Below, one piece after another: positions 24,401-29,980 of a DNA stretch of 30,162 bases (positions are counted from its first letter, which is position 1; each line of letters opens with the position of its first letter). Under the pieces are notes generated by a model. The model ran no database searches. It saw only the letters and a list, made by a program, of their open reading frames with translations, and had not been told where the DNA came from. This stretch comes from JAISGQ01 sp045604945 (GTDB taxonomy: Bacteria; Bacillota; Clostridia; Oscillospirales; Acutalibacteraceae): assembly GCA_045604945.1 (NCBI GenBank), contig JAZUPA010000139.1:1-30162 (forward strand). The letters run 5' to 3'. The position numbers and the translations under genes were made by a program.

Positions 24401-24595
24401 AAGAACGTTCTGCGTCGTTCCTGTTACGTTGACATTTGTAATATCATCGGCAACCTGCACCTGCTCCGATACTCCGCCGTCAGCGCGGGCAATATTGGAA
24501 ATATTGGTCACCACGGACACCGCCATAAGCAATGCCAGCGCAACGCAAAGTGCTGTCTGTCTCATTTTTTTGCCCATATTCCATTTGCCTTTCAT
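15467..24595 (-). CDS. Giant cell-wall-anchored adhesin: VWA, Cna-B-like, MucBP-like and DUF11 repeats, sortase signal
   Basis: This 3042-residue protein is built for surface display. The signal peptide is KMRQTALCVALALLMAVSVV onward (about 10-40). An N-terminal region of about 250 residues is unrecognised. An Ig-like/BIG2-type stretch follows (YTWKSSNPEIAEISDTGWV). A VWA domain runs from about 446 to 800 with metal-site residues D452-x-S454-x-S456, T694 and D726. A Cna-B-like domain spans about 1088-1181. Two MucBP-like modules lie near 1185-1263 and 1405-1488, with a divergent third near 2051-2130. About twelve DUF11 beta-sandwich repeats fill the stalk between 1265 and 2985. The end is APNTGD (3000-3005), a hydrophobic span and RRRK, a sortase signal. 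The ATG at 24593-24595 is chosen over 24601 because AGAGG is then 8 nt upstream. The ligand is unknown and no sortase is in the window. Confidence 0.9.
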   Translation of the reverse strand: MKGKWNMGKKMRQTALCVALALLMAVSVVTNISNIARADGGVSEQVQVADDITNVNVTGTTQNVLYNCDDSAVAPAGSSKLEGNEFDLDPLDNEALASWVNDLKLAYYGDDVNYYESIKDLVTVPTGNKIEATKLSNKLPTGEEGTVRATGNDSVWEAESGTYYYIRSYDYYRNGNVGYVAVDDSGNACISEDRFIWKIVEHTAEASVEEGLIKQYILIPETDENMALTVGARNTQATVTAITADEGVYSPSDAQLIIFGDNGEQSLNGVTTEILKMTGTGHMFANTLRVSNGLLMNSGISGGHVDHMYLETVVIPEMDFPEISYTWKSSNPEIAEISDTGWVRVYSEGEVTFTCTAYAGAGLTVKVSDTIPMTYSSSVTYNFDEYEINDGKPLTDTSLTENFPAAGQPGSVMIEKDTTDVSAYDETGVARLQLDLTSIAGEQPIDVVLVIDVSRSMVDFWRHDVVYTKSDVATVVDNDSSEETYAYYNYYIPAGYLDKSQNPIKPYDEEPEPIYTWDGNIAYYSVYEFDTNTYTLYEPSAVSGAEVISGSDFVSQASTIEGIAPDGYKGVTHTAEDEQLLNYNKLNAARESAATFVNTLLTSSPESRVALVQFANDDKKDDGSYYSINSRVVSGFTGNREELIDLIYNKADADDNVYAREGAGGGYYEYDTTGDAVEADMTDAGMTLSNLGGTNYGIAFERAEEAIAADTQEWDGRRRIVIFMTDGEPNTVNLANSREDSVFGNVDEGNYVSYMLNSDRSKNTASWSYFALRRQLQAKLRLEEQGFEIISVGFDLDSDGTGYLGVYTEDDTYSVDGKQFDVNLADEFNHTGSDKDLLGLVRKKIVENVATFDSNHYSVEKSGEDGNPDYSALNAEYEKIAESIIRATENAVVTDIIGDNYELRLLPYNKNGTETKSEIIITVNDVYSEGDGTWGEYLSDADIIETVTFSGSSLADGIKVTHTYIDESGKLTENEEIMTVTTEDYVINGHYFTYDSETKTFVWNVGDVPGKHYSFAYDVYLTGSDPAYEQAMGRTDSSWQNDGEDTEFAVSASDMVTNENAEVAYTNYIGNDCLLTYEKPDLDWQTTSVSVGKEWSDSNNAKGARPSEVEIQLVAEVQGVKSEVYAPITLDAGNNWEYTWEELPMYSDGCEITYTVTEKPVEFYTPEYSSDKNSWTVTNKLAAYKVTVKYEDLSGNTLAPDNIPYSTLLPENEYYNVIDEGCRYPSVSKDDVNYTFYKVKENSGDESGNITGDVTVTYVYVECKKPSVVKAVDTSTVYISETPDKKNYYINYTITVTNNSDYPLINAEGTDTLPEGLEFVSSEGNVTAASDKRTLAWSIDSIDAKGNAQISVRAKITDISVALPYENTAYITAADFVPEENGTPIEQDYSGNPIESNKVSTDIVRQYDVTVKYVDTEGNTIHSDDKPYSTLLNEGTHYDVVEEGSKLSHITNNGVTYTFLEIIDRADDSSDDEEGNISSDVTVTYVYARCKAPTIDKEVDYRQIYISAPVSETDYIITYTITVTNPNSFEMLNVQCSDLLPEGLEFVQAGSDSRVSAGADRRTLSWKIDSIAGSDDEIITVRAKITETAKAPYDNFAVVSAASFNPDNDDKITTVEYRDNPDTPADESVKSKVVRTDVYMTPEITKAVDKHLAAVGQEITYTVRVKNTSSAPLYNLTVSDTIPEGMEFVPNSEVNISVLYNAGKPEGAAGDTDAAVSGRELTVYIPALGRYDTAEITMKVTITDGSKLVYRNTAYIESGYLEPVPEGTEPPASDVPETPSNEVETKIDADPYITKSVDKSAARVGDTLTYTLTVTNNTADTLYDVKVTDAVPEGLEEISVTGGTYDAASGTVTWIIPTVTPGDTAVTFTAKAASETVRTYTNTGVLVDGYTDTDGDGTREHHEYNKDDDAETKIIEDPEIHKEVDKSLTFVGDTIRYTVEVSNPNTDFDLHNILVTDTLPEGLEFVSATDGVSHAAGVLSCNISELAVGDKTEFRVTARIKDGAKAVYYNTAYITEATADTDRDGDADGDDRKLEYPGGINRSETVETDVHYDLVIEYRAESSDGTKLKPDYTLVDQRRGTEYDVNSQIPDTIVDENKVVWVKREITSDSSAREGVFDSDKKIVVIYERYDSLYSLKKYVSADNGASWQDDEVTVAPGTKVLYKIVIENLCGHEVKNLTLGDILNMNGNKVDEPDVSAFADECGTTLPVEGWQSAPIEYTIPDTATGGNVFVNTATVSNSDADIPAITDDATVKIDRDDHLSITKTAQLEADENGNKIAAKGQQVAFVLLVENKGNTVLGNILVIDDTYDVIIKDSEGDHLIAAGNVIRTIPVLYPGQSESITVYFEVPETAEDGAKYDNYATAKIIDKSGNDVLRDEDNDVIVVENVEAKLSIIKTVNGTDKVEAKPGDKVYFDITVVNTGNADAENVYITDKMLVNGEDTDAEWALGGEWTVSVSASDSTVVASGIEWTVPAGTPSDTDFTNVVLLYSSKKDAEDGKNPVSEDRADVVTEASYELEITKEANVDVAAPGDKLTYAIAVTNKSNAAIENISVTDLQPGQWGTLPVKTESGRDVEVTVDEDNILNISRLEQGDVLWLTFIYDVPSDYDEDVVANTVRAEADTPDGETEDEATEHTKIHINALEVTKEAHCEEIYAGEKILYVITVTNTGEEVLENVVVTEKLDVSVQKEYVKDAEGELSETDLSADSISATDISATDLVIGFIETLEPEESRVFYVEYEVPKDAKVGDKIWNTASAVADGGHEDSASDEVEVIEYVERDYSLAISKTTTAKIVKPGDNITYLITVTNKGKDDLTEVVVTDSLDVVYGGASCKAGSALATFDLLRSGESKILNVSYVVPEGYKGKSLVNTAYADSKETDKVESSASVDLRNPEIELTKTVNSKNVTAGERVYYKLIVTNTGNCNLTDVVVQDTSVGYKVTIPSLAPGDTWESADGALSYLFSGDSTVGTSFTNNATVFNAEVKGVASTVSTVKTPSPGYTAPNTGDTSDKTDSAVAAIAAVSLVMMLALGAVIIYRRRKTKAQ

Positions 24596-24707
24596 AATCA
24601 TTACCTCTTATTCCATGAAGTTGCTTTTTTAGCGGCACTCAATCTTTCGTTTCACGCCTTCTCATATTTTGCACACATATCCAACATAAAATATCTTTAT
24701 TATACCT

Positions 24708-24736
24708 ATTATATGCGAAATTGCCGTTACAGTCAA
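24708..24736 (-). promoter_or_regulatory. Promoter of the giant adhesin gene
   Basis: On the minus strand, TTGACT (24731-24736) and TATAAT (24708-24713) are spaced by 17 bp. Transcription should start near 24701, giving a leader of about 106 nt. The segment 24737-24825 shows nothing else. Confidence 0.82.
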
Positions 24737-24825
24737 TAAATTGCTTCCCACTGCCGATATTTCATCACTATAAACAAGAAACTATTCTAATATCGCAGTC
24801 AGTTGCGTATCTTTGTCTCATAACT

Positions 24826-24856
24826 AAAAACCGCCTTACAGAATCCTGTAAGGCGG
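24826..24856 (-). terminator. Intrinsic terminator of the zinc-motif lipoprotein gene
   Basis: CCGCCTTACAG (24831-24841) and CTGTAAGGCGG (24846-24856) form an 11-bp stem. On the minus strand the hairpin runs into TTTTT (24826-24830), 6 nt after the stop codon. Confidence 0.9.
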
Positions 24857-24862
24857 TATCTG

Positions 24863-25204
24863 TCACGGACAGCATCTTTTGCATGGGTCATAACCCATTT
24901 CAATGATTTCATCCCTTGTTCCGTTGTAATATTCCTTGTTCTTTTCCTTGATTTCGTCTGCACTGCTGCAGTCAGGATAATGAAATTTCATGGTGTTGTT
25001 GTTGAGGACATAATTGTAATCCAATTCCTCTTCAAGATTGACATAGCTGTCACCGAATGCATTATTTCTTTCGTTGTAATCAGCTGTCTCTTCACTTTCT
25101 CCGCCGCAGCCACACAGTCCCATGACCAGAATCGCAGCAACGGCCATTGCCAGAAGCACCGCCAGCAGCCGCAGCAAGCCTCTGTTCTGTTCTTTTGTCT
25201 TCAT
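24863..25204 (-). CDS. Small predicted lipoprotein with a C-terminal cysteine/histidine (zinc-type) module
   Basis: The 113-residue protein has a signal peptide (LLRLLAVLLAMAVAAILVMG) and a lipobox-like LCGC with C33 as the likely lipidated cysteine. The mature part begins with an acidic linker. The tail (about residues 66-113) has KFHYPDC (H75, C79) and GYDPCKRCCP (C108, C111, C112). This matches the small Ada-like or nuclease-tail metal-binding module seen at the end of secreted nucleases and ComEC-like proteins, here without any catalytic domain. The ATG at 25202-25204 is preferred over 25219 because AGAGGA lies 6-7 nt upstream. It is monocistronic with its own promoter and terminator. Role unknown. 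Confidence 0.8.
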   Translation of the reverse strand: MKTKEQNRGLLRLLAVLLAMAVAAILVMGLCGCGGESEETADYNERNNAFGDSYVNLEEELDYNYVLNNNTMKFHYPDCSSADEIKEKNKEYYNGTRDEIIEMGYDPCKRCCP

Positions 25205-25234
25205 ATTTATCCTCTCCATTTCCAGTATAGCATT

Positions 25235-25263
25235 ATTCTAACACCGATCCGGGATTTTGGCAA
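25235..25263 (-). promoter_or_regulatory. Promoter of the zinc-motif lipoprotein gene
   Basis: On the minus strand, TTGCCA (25258-25263) and TAGAAT (25235-25240) are spaced by 17 bp, about 30 bp before the chosen start codon. Confidence 0.65.
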
Positions 25264-25294
25264 CAAAAGAATCGCGTTTGATATGAGAATAAAA

Positions 25295-25328
25295 TGAAAA
25301 CTCCTGAAACCGAAGTTTCAGGAGTTTT
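25295..25328 (-). terminator. Terminator of the tRNA-Asp/tRNA-Thr transcript
   Basis: AACTCCTGAAAC (25299-25310) and GTTTCAGGAGTT (25315-25326) pair perfectly around CGAA. On the minus strand the stem is followed by TTCATTTT. It starts right after the tRNA-Thr CCA end and could act in both directions. Confidence 0.88.
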
Positions 25329-25404
<76 letters not shown>

Positions 25405-25409
25405 ATATT

Positions 25410-25486
25410 TGGCGACCCAGAACGGACTCGAACCGTCGACCTCTAGCGTGACAGGCTAGCGTTCTAACCAGCTGAACTACTGGGCC
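25410..25486 (-). tRNA. tRNA-Asp (GTC anticodon)
   Basis: The reverse strand forms a complete cloverleaf. The acceptor GGCCCAG pairs with CTGGGTC, with one G-T pair. The anticodon stem-loop is CTAGC-CTGTCAC-GCTAG with anticodon GTC, and the T arm contains GGTTCGAGTCC. Discriminator G and an encoded CCA follow, giving 77 nt. Asp(GUN) tRNAs are known substrates for queuosine, whose genes queA and queG lie in this window. Confidence 0.97.
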
Positions 25487-25530
25487 GTAAGCCCGTGTCG
25501 TCAGAAGCTATTGCCTCAAGCGACTTCGTT

Positions 25531-25580
25531 ATTATATATTGGGTTTCGCCAAATGTCAAGTGTTTTTTTATCTTTTTTAA
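25531..25580 (-). promoter_or_regulatory. Strong promoter of the tRNA pair with an upstream A-tract
   Basis: On the minus strand, TTGACA (25554-25559) and TATAAT (25531-25536) are perfect hexamers with a 17-bp spacer. A-rich tracts just upstream (25561-25580) look like an UP element. Transcription should start near 25524, some 37 nt before tRNA-Asp. Confidence 0.88.
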
Positions 25581-25585
25581 ATTTT

Positions 25586-26062
25586 TTATGAAAGAAGTGC
25601 ATTTATCTCGGAAGAAGAGTCGATGCAGAGCGCCACGCAGAGGCACATGAGTTCATCTTCCTTGCGGCTTGATTCCACTACATAGGTCTCTCCCCAGGAG
25701 AACCACTTCTTGCTGTGGGTCATTACAAGTCCGTCCTTGGCGGTGAGCAGGCGGTATTCACCCTTGATGTAATCTCCGTCAAGCTTCCAGCCGCTCTTGG
25801 TCATGTCATATCTGACGCCTGTTGCGATGTTCTTTTTCTTTACTGTGTCAAAATGGACACCGTTGACAGAAATCTCAAACTTTGTTCCCAGAAAGCCGCT
25901 CTTCTTTTCAATTTCTGCAGCAAAGGTTCCGCCGTTGGTAAACACCTGCATACGGTTGCCCGAAAGCAGCGAGCCCTTTACTACCCATACACTGCGCTTG
26001 AATTCATCAGTTACTTCAAATTCCTTGGATCTGAGTATTGTGCTCTGAGTGATGTACAGCAT
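25586..26062 (-). CDS. LURP-one-related/YxjI-like protein (Tubby C-terminal-like fold)
   Basis: The 158-residue protein starts MLYITQSTILRSKEFEVTDE and shows the alternating beta-strand pattern of the YxjI/LOR family: GGTFAAEIEKKSGFLGTKFE, GWKLDGDYIKGEYRLL, SWGETYVVE. The biochemical role of this family in bacteria is not established. AAAGGGGC lies about 5 nt before the ATG, which is one base after the stop codon of the upstream YcxB-like gene, so the two are translationally coupled. A longer frame with 14 extra residues overlaps that gene and is less likely. No signal peptide or membrane span is present, so it is probably cytoplasmic. Confidence 0.75.
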   Translation of the reverse strand: MLYITQSTILRSKEFEVTDEFKRSVWVVKGSLLSGNRMQVFTNGGTFAAEIEKKSGFLGTKFEISVNGVHFDTVKKKNIATGVRYDMTKSGWKLDGDYIKGEYRLLTAKDGLVMTHSKKWFSWGETYVVESSRKEDELMCLCVALCIDSSSEINALLS

Positions 26063-26063
26063 A

Positions 26064-26666
26064 TTATGCCCCTTTCTGCTCTGCCTTTTTTCTTGCTGCT
26101 GCACGCTTTGTGCGTATCAGCTGCTTGACGGTGCCGAGGTCTTCGCCGTAGAGTACACGGGTGGGAAGATACAGCAGCGCACCGGTCTGCGGAACTATCA
26201 GATATCCGTAATAATCCTCAATGACCTCGTTTATATCCCCATAGGAAACTGTGCTTTCCCTGCTGGGGGTCACAACGGAGATTTCTTCTCCGAAGGTATA
26301 GGTACAGAGCGATGCATGATACTGAAGCCCCTGTCGGACATGTCTCCTGAGCTTGCGGCGTCGGATCACAAGATATATTATTCCTGCCACAGCAACGGTG
26401 ATCGCGCCAAGCACAAGCACCATTGTGACCACATCAACCTGATGGGGCTCAAGGTCAATCCATCCTCCTGCTCGCATTATCCGCATATACCACCATACGA
26501 ACAGGTATGTTGCAAAGGGAAAGAGGGTCAGCATTATCATGAACACTATCCTTCTCTGCTGACCTTTCTTTCGCTTTGAGAAATATGTTTTTTCTGCTCT
26601 GAATATATCGTCAGGCGTCAATGACACTGTAACACGAACATTTTTCTTCTGTCCGTTCTGTTCCAT
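26064..26666 (-). CDS. YcxB-like membrane protein
   Basis: The 200-residue protein has a short cytoplasmic N-terminus (VRVTVSLTPDDIFRAEKTYF), two membrane spans at about 40-60 and 80-102, a basic RRRKLRRH stretch, and a C-terminal globular part. That part contains CTYTFGEEISVVTPSRESTV and SYGDINEVIEDYYGYLIVPQ, then ALLYLPTRVL, which is typical of the YcxB/PH-like domain. AGGAGG lies 7 nt before the ATG at 26664-26666, chosen over an upstream start with no ribosome-binding site. It follows glyQS by 38 bp and is coupled to the YxjI-like gene. Function is unknown for the family. Confidence 0.78.
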   Translation of the reverse strand: MEQNGQKKNVRVTVSLTPDDIFRAEKTYFSKRKKGQQRRIVFMIMLTLFPFATYLFVWWYMRIMRAGGWIDLEPHQVDVVTMVLVLGAITVAVAGIIYLVIRRRKLRRHVRQGLQYHASLCTYTFGEEISVVTPSRESTVSYGDINEVIEDYYGYLIVPQTGALLYLPTRVLYGEDLGTVKQLIRTKRAAARKKAEQKGA

Positions 26667-26704
26667 CGGCGTTCCTCCTACCTGCAATCTTTTTCTGAAA
26701 TTGC

Positions 26705-28114
26705 TTAGAAGGTCATCTTTGCGCCGATATAATCAACCAGCTCTTCGATCTTTATTCTTTCCTGAGCCATGGTATCACGGTCGCGGACGGTTACGCAGCC
26801 GTCGGTCTCAGACTCGAAGTCATAGGTGACGCATACGGGAGTACCGATCTCATCCTGACGGCGATAACGCTTTCCGATTGCGCCTGCATCATCATACTCA
26901 ACGTTGAAGTGCTTTGCAAGAACATCATAAACCTTGGATGCGCCCTCTTCAAGCTTCTTGGAAAGGGGCAGGACTGCTGCCTTTACAGGTGCAAGGGCGG
27001 GATGCAGTCTGAGAACGACTCTTGTATCCTTCTCATCAAGAACCTCTTCGTCATATGCATCAACAAGGAATGCAAGAGCGGAGCGGTTTACGCCGAGAGA
27101 CGGCTCGATAACATAAGGAATGTACTTTTCGTTGATAGCCTTGTTCTTGCCTGTTTCGGGGTCAACAACGGTATTGCTCTCAACATACTCAAGGTTCTTG
27201 CCGGAAGCCTCCTGATGACGGGAAAGGTCAAAATCGGTACGGCTTGCAATACCCCAGAGCTCGCCCCAGCCGAAGGGGAATACAAACTCGAAGTCGGTGG
27301 TTGCGTTGGAATAGTGAGAAAGCTCCTCGGGGTCATGGTCACGGAGACGGAGGTTTTCCTCTCTGATGCCGAGGGAAAGGAGCCAGTCCTTGCAGAACTG
27401 CTTCCAGTATGCAAACCAGTCAAGCTCGGTGCCGGGCTTGCAGAAGAACTCAAGCTCCATCTGCTCGAACTCTCTGGTTCTGAAGATGAAGTTGCCGGGG
27501 GTGATCTCATTTCTGAATGCCTTGCCTATCTGTGCAATACCGAAGGGAACCTTTTTACGGGTGGTTCTCTGGACATTTGCAAAGTTTACGAAAATGCCCT
27601 GTGCAGTTTCGGGGCGCAGATATATCTCGTTCTTGGAATCCTCTGTTACGCCCTGGAAGGTCTTGAACATGAGGTTGAACTTGCGGATGTCGGTAAAATC
27701 GCACTTGCCGCACTCGGGGCATACGATGTTGTTTGCCTTGATGTACTCGCTCATCTCATCAAAGGTCATTCCTGCAGGGTTAGCACCTGTATCCTCGATG
27801 AGCTTGTCTGCTCTGTGACGGGTCTTGCATGCCTTGCAGTCCATGAGGGGGTCAGAGAATCCGCCTACATGGCCGGAGGTTACCCATACCTGGGGATTCA
27901 TGAGGATACCGCAGTCGATACCGACATTGTAGCGGTTTTCCTTTACGAATTTCTTCCACCAGGCATTCTTGATATTGTTAAGGAATTCAACGCCGAGGGG
28001 ACCGTAATCCCAGGAGTTGGAAAGACCGCCGTAGATTTCGGAGCCTGCGTAAATGAAGCCTCTGTTTTTGCAGAGAGCCACGATTTTTTCCATTGTTTTT
28101 TCTGTATTAAGCAT
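26705..28114 (-). CDS. glyQS: Glycine--tRNA ligase, dimeric (alpha2) type
   Basis: It charges tRNA-Gly with glycine, in the cytoplasm. The 469-residue protein is the single-chain class II type. It shows GFIYAGSEIYGG near the N-terminus and a zinc-type insertion (CKACKTRH and CPECGKC). Motif 2 is FRNEITPGNFIFRTREFEQM and motif 3 GVNRSALAFLVDAY, followed by the C-terminal anticodon-binding domain. The ATG at 28112-28114 has GAGG 9 nt upstream and is preferred over an in-frame TTG three codons earlier. The gap to the upstream lipoprotein gene is only 29 nt, so it is part of that operon and has no T-box directly in front. Confidence 0.95.
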   Translation of the reverse strand: MLNTEKTMEKIVALCKNRGFIYAGSEIYGGLSNSWDYGPLGVEFLNNIKNAWWKKFVKENRYNVGIDCGILMNPQVWVTSGHVGGFSDPLMDCKACKTRHRADKLIEDTGANPAGMTFDEMSEYIKANNIVCPECGKCDFTDIRKFNLMFKTFQGVTEDSKNEIYLRPETAQGIFVNFANVQRTTRKKVPFGIAQIGKAFRNEITPGNFIFRTREFEQMELEFFCKPGTELDWFAYWKQFCKDWLLSLGIREENLRLRDHDPEELSHYSNATTDFEFVFPFGWGELWGIASRTDFDLSRHQEASGKNLEYVESNTVVDPETGKNKAINEKYIPYVIEPSLGVNRSALAFLVDAYDEEVLDEKDTRVVLRLHPALAPVKAAVLPLSKKLEEGASKVYDVLAKHFNVEYDDAGAIGKRYRRQDEIGTPVCVTYDFESETDGCVTVRDRDTMAQERIKIEELVDYIGAKMTF

Positions 28115-28143
28115 TGATTTCAACCTCGCTTATCAATATTTTA

Positions 28144-28977
28144 TCAGACAAATGCAAATACCGAGAACACATAAGTCACTGTGTTTTCTCCGTATGAAAC
28201 ATTAACGGTGTAAATATAGTCGCCTGCTGCATTTTCGGGGATATTGAGCTTTCCTCCAGCAGGCTCAATGGGCGTGGGTACTGAGCCCTCCTCTGCTGTT
28301 CTGTAGGAAACAGAATAGCTGTCGGGGGTCATGCTGAATTCAAGGGATATCGTCTCACCGCAGCGCACGCTGACCACTGCACCGAGATTCTTACCGAGTA
28401 TCTCGTCCACTGTGCCGTAGCTGTAGCTCTGGCTGTTCCAGAGAACGTTCACAGCAGCGGCAAGGGAGCTGTCCGCTCCGCAGTTGACGACCAGACGGGG
28501 CAGATTGATTACTCCCATGGCGTCGCTGGCCACCTCGGAACGCATGATCTTGACCGCCTGGGCATACGCCTGGACAGGATTTGTCTCTGTTACCGAAGAG
28601 CCGAACCACACCTGAACTGTATCTCCTGCCTTGAGCGACAGGTGGCTGAAGGTCTCCTCGGATTCCTCCTTGCCGATGGCTGTTTTCAGATCAACTGTAA
28701 CGGTTGCTTTTCTGTATGTCTGCTGCTCGCTTGATTCGTCGGCTGTTTCTGTTTCCACAAGCATCGTCGCTCTGTCCGATGTTATTGAAATACTGGTTAT
28801 CTTGCCGACTATATCAGGCTCGACATTCGTAGGAATTGCCGAACCGCTTGTTACCACTACCGAACCGCTTGTAAGAGGGGGCTGGTTTTCATCCGAGCCT
28901 CCGCAGGAACAGGACGGTGCTATAAGTGCAATAAGCAAAACGAGAACAAGCAACAGAATTGGTGTTACCTTTCTCAT
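28144..28977 (-). CDS. Predicted lipoprotein of unknown function
   Basis: The 277-residue protein has a signal peptide (MRKVTPILLLVLVLLIALIA) ending in PSCSCGG. C23 is the likely lipidated cysteine, although Ala at -3 and Pro at -2 are not ideal. A Ser/Thr-rich linker (LTSGSVVVTSGSAIPT) follows. There are two beta-rich regions: residues 55-150 (GKITSISITSDRATMLVETE, AGDTVQVWFGSS, OB-like) and 170-277 (GAVVSVRCGETISLEFSM, ending AGDYIYTVNVSYG). I do not recognise the family. AGGAGG lies 9 nt before the ATG at 28975-28977, chosen over a start 10 codons upstream. It leads the operon with glyQS, YcxB-like and YxjI-like genes. Confidence 0.78.
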   Translation of the reverse strand: MRKVTPILLLVLVLLIALIAPSCSCGGSDENQPPLTSGSVVVTSGSAIPTNVEPDIVGKITSISITSDRATMLVETETADESSEQQTYRKATVTVDLKTAIGKEESEETFSHLSLKAGDTVQVWFGSSVTETNPVQAYAQAVKIMRSEVASDAMGVINLPRLVVNCGADSSLAAAVNVLWNSQSYSYGTVDEILGKNLGAVVSVRCGETISLEFSMTPDSYSVSYRTAEEGSVPTPIEPAGGKLNIPENAAGDYIYTVNVSYGENTVTYVFSVFAFV

Positions 28978-29008
28978 ATGGAGATTCCTCCTTAATTTGT
29001 TACACATT

Positions 29009-29037
29009 ATTATAACAAATTATTAACAAAATGTAAA
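29009..29037 (-). promoter_or_regulatory. Promoter of the lipoprotein-glyQS operon
   Basis: On the minus strand, TTTACA (29032-29037) and TATAAT (29009-29014) are spaced by 17 bp, about 30 bp before the start codon. It diverges from the queG promoter. Confidence 0.8.
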
Positions 29038-29085
29038 TGTTTATTTTACCCATAAAATAAAATGGATTTTTTTCACAGAAAATAG

Positions 29086-29113
29086 TTGGAATTTTCAAAA
29101 ATTGTGTTATAAT
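29086..29113 (+). promoter_or_regulatory. Promoter of queG
   Basis: TTGGAA (29086-29091) and TATAAT (29108-29113) are spaced by 16 bp, about 65 bp before the GTG start. Confidence 0.65.
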
Positions 29114-29179
29114 AGCTAAAGACTTTTTTGAAAAATGATATTATTTTGATTAACAATTTCACAAAAGGGGTGAACGACG

Positions 29180-29980
29180 GTGACAGGTATGCTGTCTATT
29201 ATCATGAACGCCAACGGTTTGTACGATTTCGGCGTGTGCGATTATGCTCTTATCGAGGACAGACTTCTGCCATGCATGGCAAAGGGAAGGCTTCCTGCCG
29301 ATGCCAAAGCGGTTATTTCAGTGCTTTTTCCCTATAAGGTCCCCATTGAAAAGGGCAATCTGTCACTGTATGCCGCGGTGCCTGACTATCATGAGATAGC
29401 AGGTCATATGCTGGATAACGCCTGCGTTGCTCTGCGCAATGCTTTCCCTGAGCATGATTTTGTGTGGTTTATCGACAATTCCCCCGTCCCCGAGGTGTAC
29501 ACCGCTTCCCTGTGCGGACTCGGTATGATCGGTGACAACAATCTTCTTATAAACAAAAGGTTCGGCACCTTCTGCTTTATCGGTGAGATCGTCACAAATC
29601 TTGAAGTCCCCTTTACAGGCGATGCTGTTTCCTTCTGCGAGCACTGCGGTGCCTGCCGTTCAGCCTGCCCGGGCAAGGCTTTATGTGAGGATGGATTTGT
29701 CAAGGATAACTGCATCTCATACATAACCCAGAAAAAGGGTGTGCTTACAGATCTTGAGGTCGCGCTGATACGAAAGAACGGCTCTGTATGGGGCTGCGAC
29801 ACCTGTCAGGATGTATGCCCTCACAACGGCAGCGTTGAAAATACATACATTGAAGCTTTTTTAAGACGCGCAAATCCTGATGTAAAGGAAAACGATCTGG
29901 CAAACGCTGCCGACCGAGCCTATATGTGGCGCGGAAAGAGCGTTATAAAAAGGAATATGGATATATTCAATGATGAATAA
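29180..29980 (+). CDS. queG: Epoxyqueuosine reductase QueG-like, compact form
   Basis: QueG reduces epoxyqueuosine in tRNA to queuosine using cobalamin and two 4Fe-4S clusters. The 266-residue protein shows the QueG active-site block VWFIDNSPVPEVYTASLCGL (95-114), with D99 in the place of the catalytic Asp, followed by GDNNLLINKRFGTFCFIGEI. The cluster cysteines are C153, C156, C159 and C163 (CEHCGACRSAC), then C178, and C206, C209 and C213 (CDTCQDVC). It is shorter than typical QueG (about 310-390) and lacks the C-terminal HEAT-like part. The GTG at 29180 is chosen because AAAGGGG (29164-29170) lies 9 nt upstream; the next ATG at 29189 is too far. Because several short 4Fe-4S double-cluster proteins look alike, the exact substrate is probable rather than certain. 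Confidence 0.82.
   Translation: MTGMLSIIMNANGLYDFGVCDYALIEDRLLPCMAKGRLPADAKAVISVLFPYKVPIEKGNLSLYAAVPDYHEIAGHMLDNACVALRNAFPEHDFVWFIDNSPVPEVYTASLCGLGMIGDNNLLINKRFGTFCFIGEIVTNLEVPFTGDAVSFCEHCGACRSACPGKALCEDGFVKDNCISYITQKKGVLTDLEVALIRKNGSVWGCDTCQDVCPHNGSVENTYIEAFLRRANPDVKENDLANAADRAYMWRGKSVIKRNMDIFNDE

Noticed and set aside
15467..24595. CRISPR-like array because of repeated segments
   Set aside because: The repeats are protein-coding DUF11 units of about 100 residues with diverged DNA, not short direct repeats with spacers.
24596..24601. ATG at 24599-24601 as the adhesin start
   Set aside because: The AGAGG site would be only about 2 nt away. The ATG two codons later has 8-nt spacing.
26909..28117. 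402-codon plus-strand frame across glyQS
   Set aside because: It is an antisense shadow of glyQS. The length is striking but the translation shows no motif and no initiation signal.
28115..28143. T-box leader in front of glyQS
   Set aside because: Only 29 nt separate it from the upstream gene, too short for a T-box, and no T-box motif is seen.
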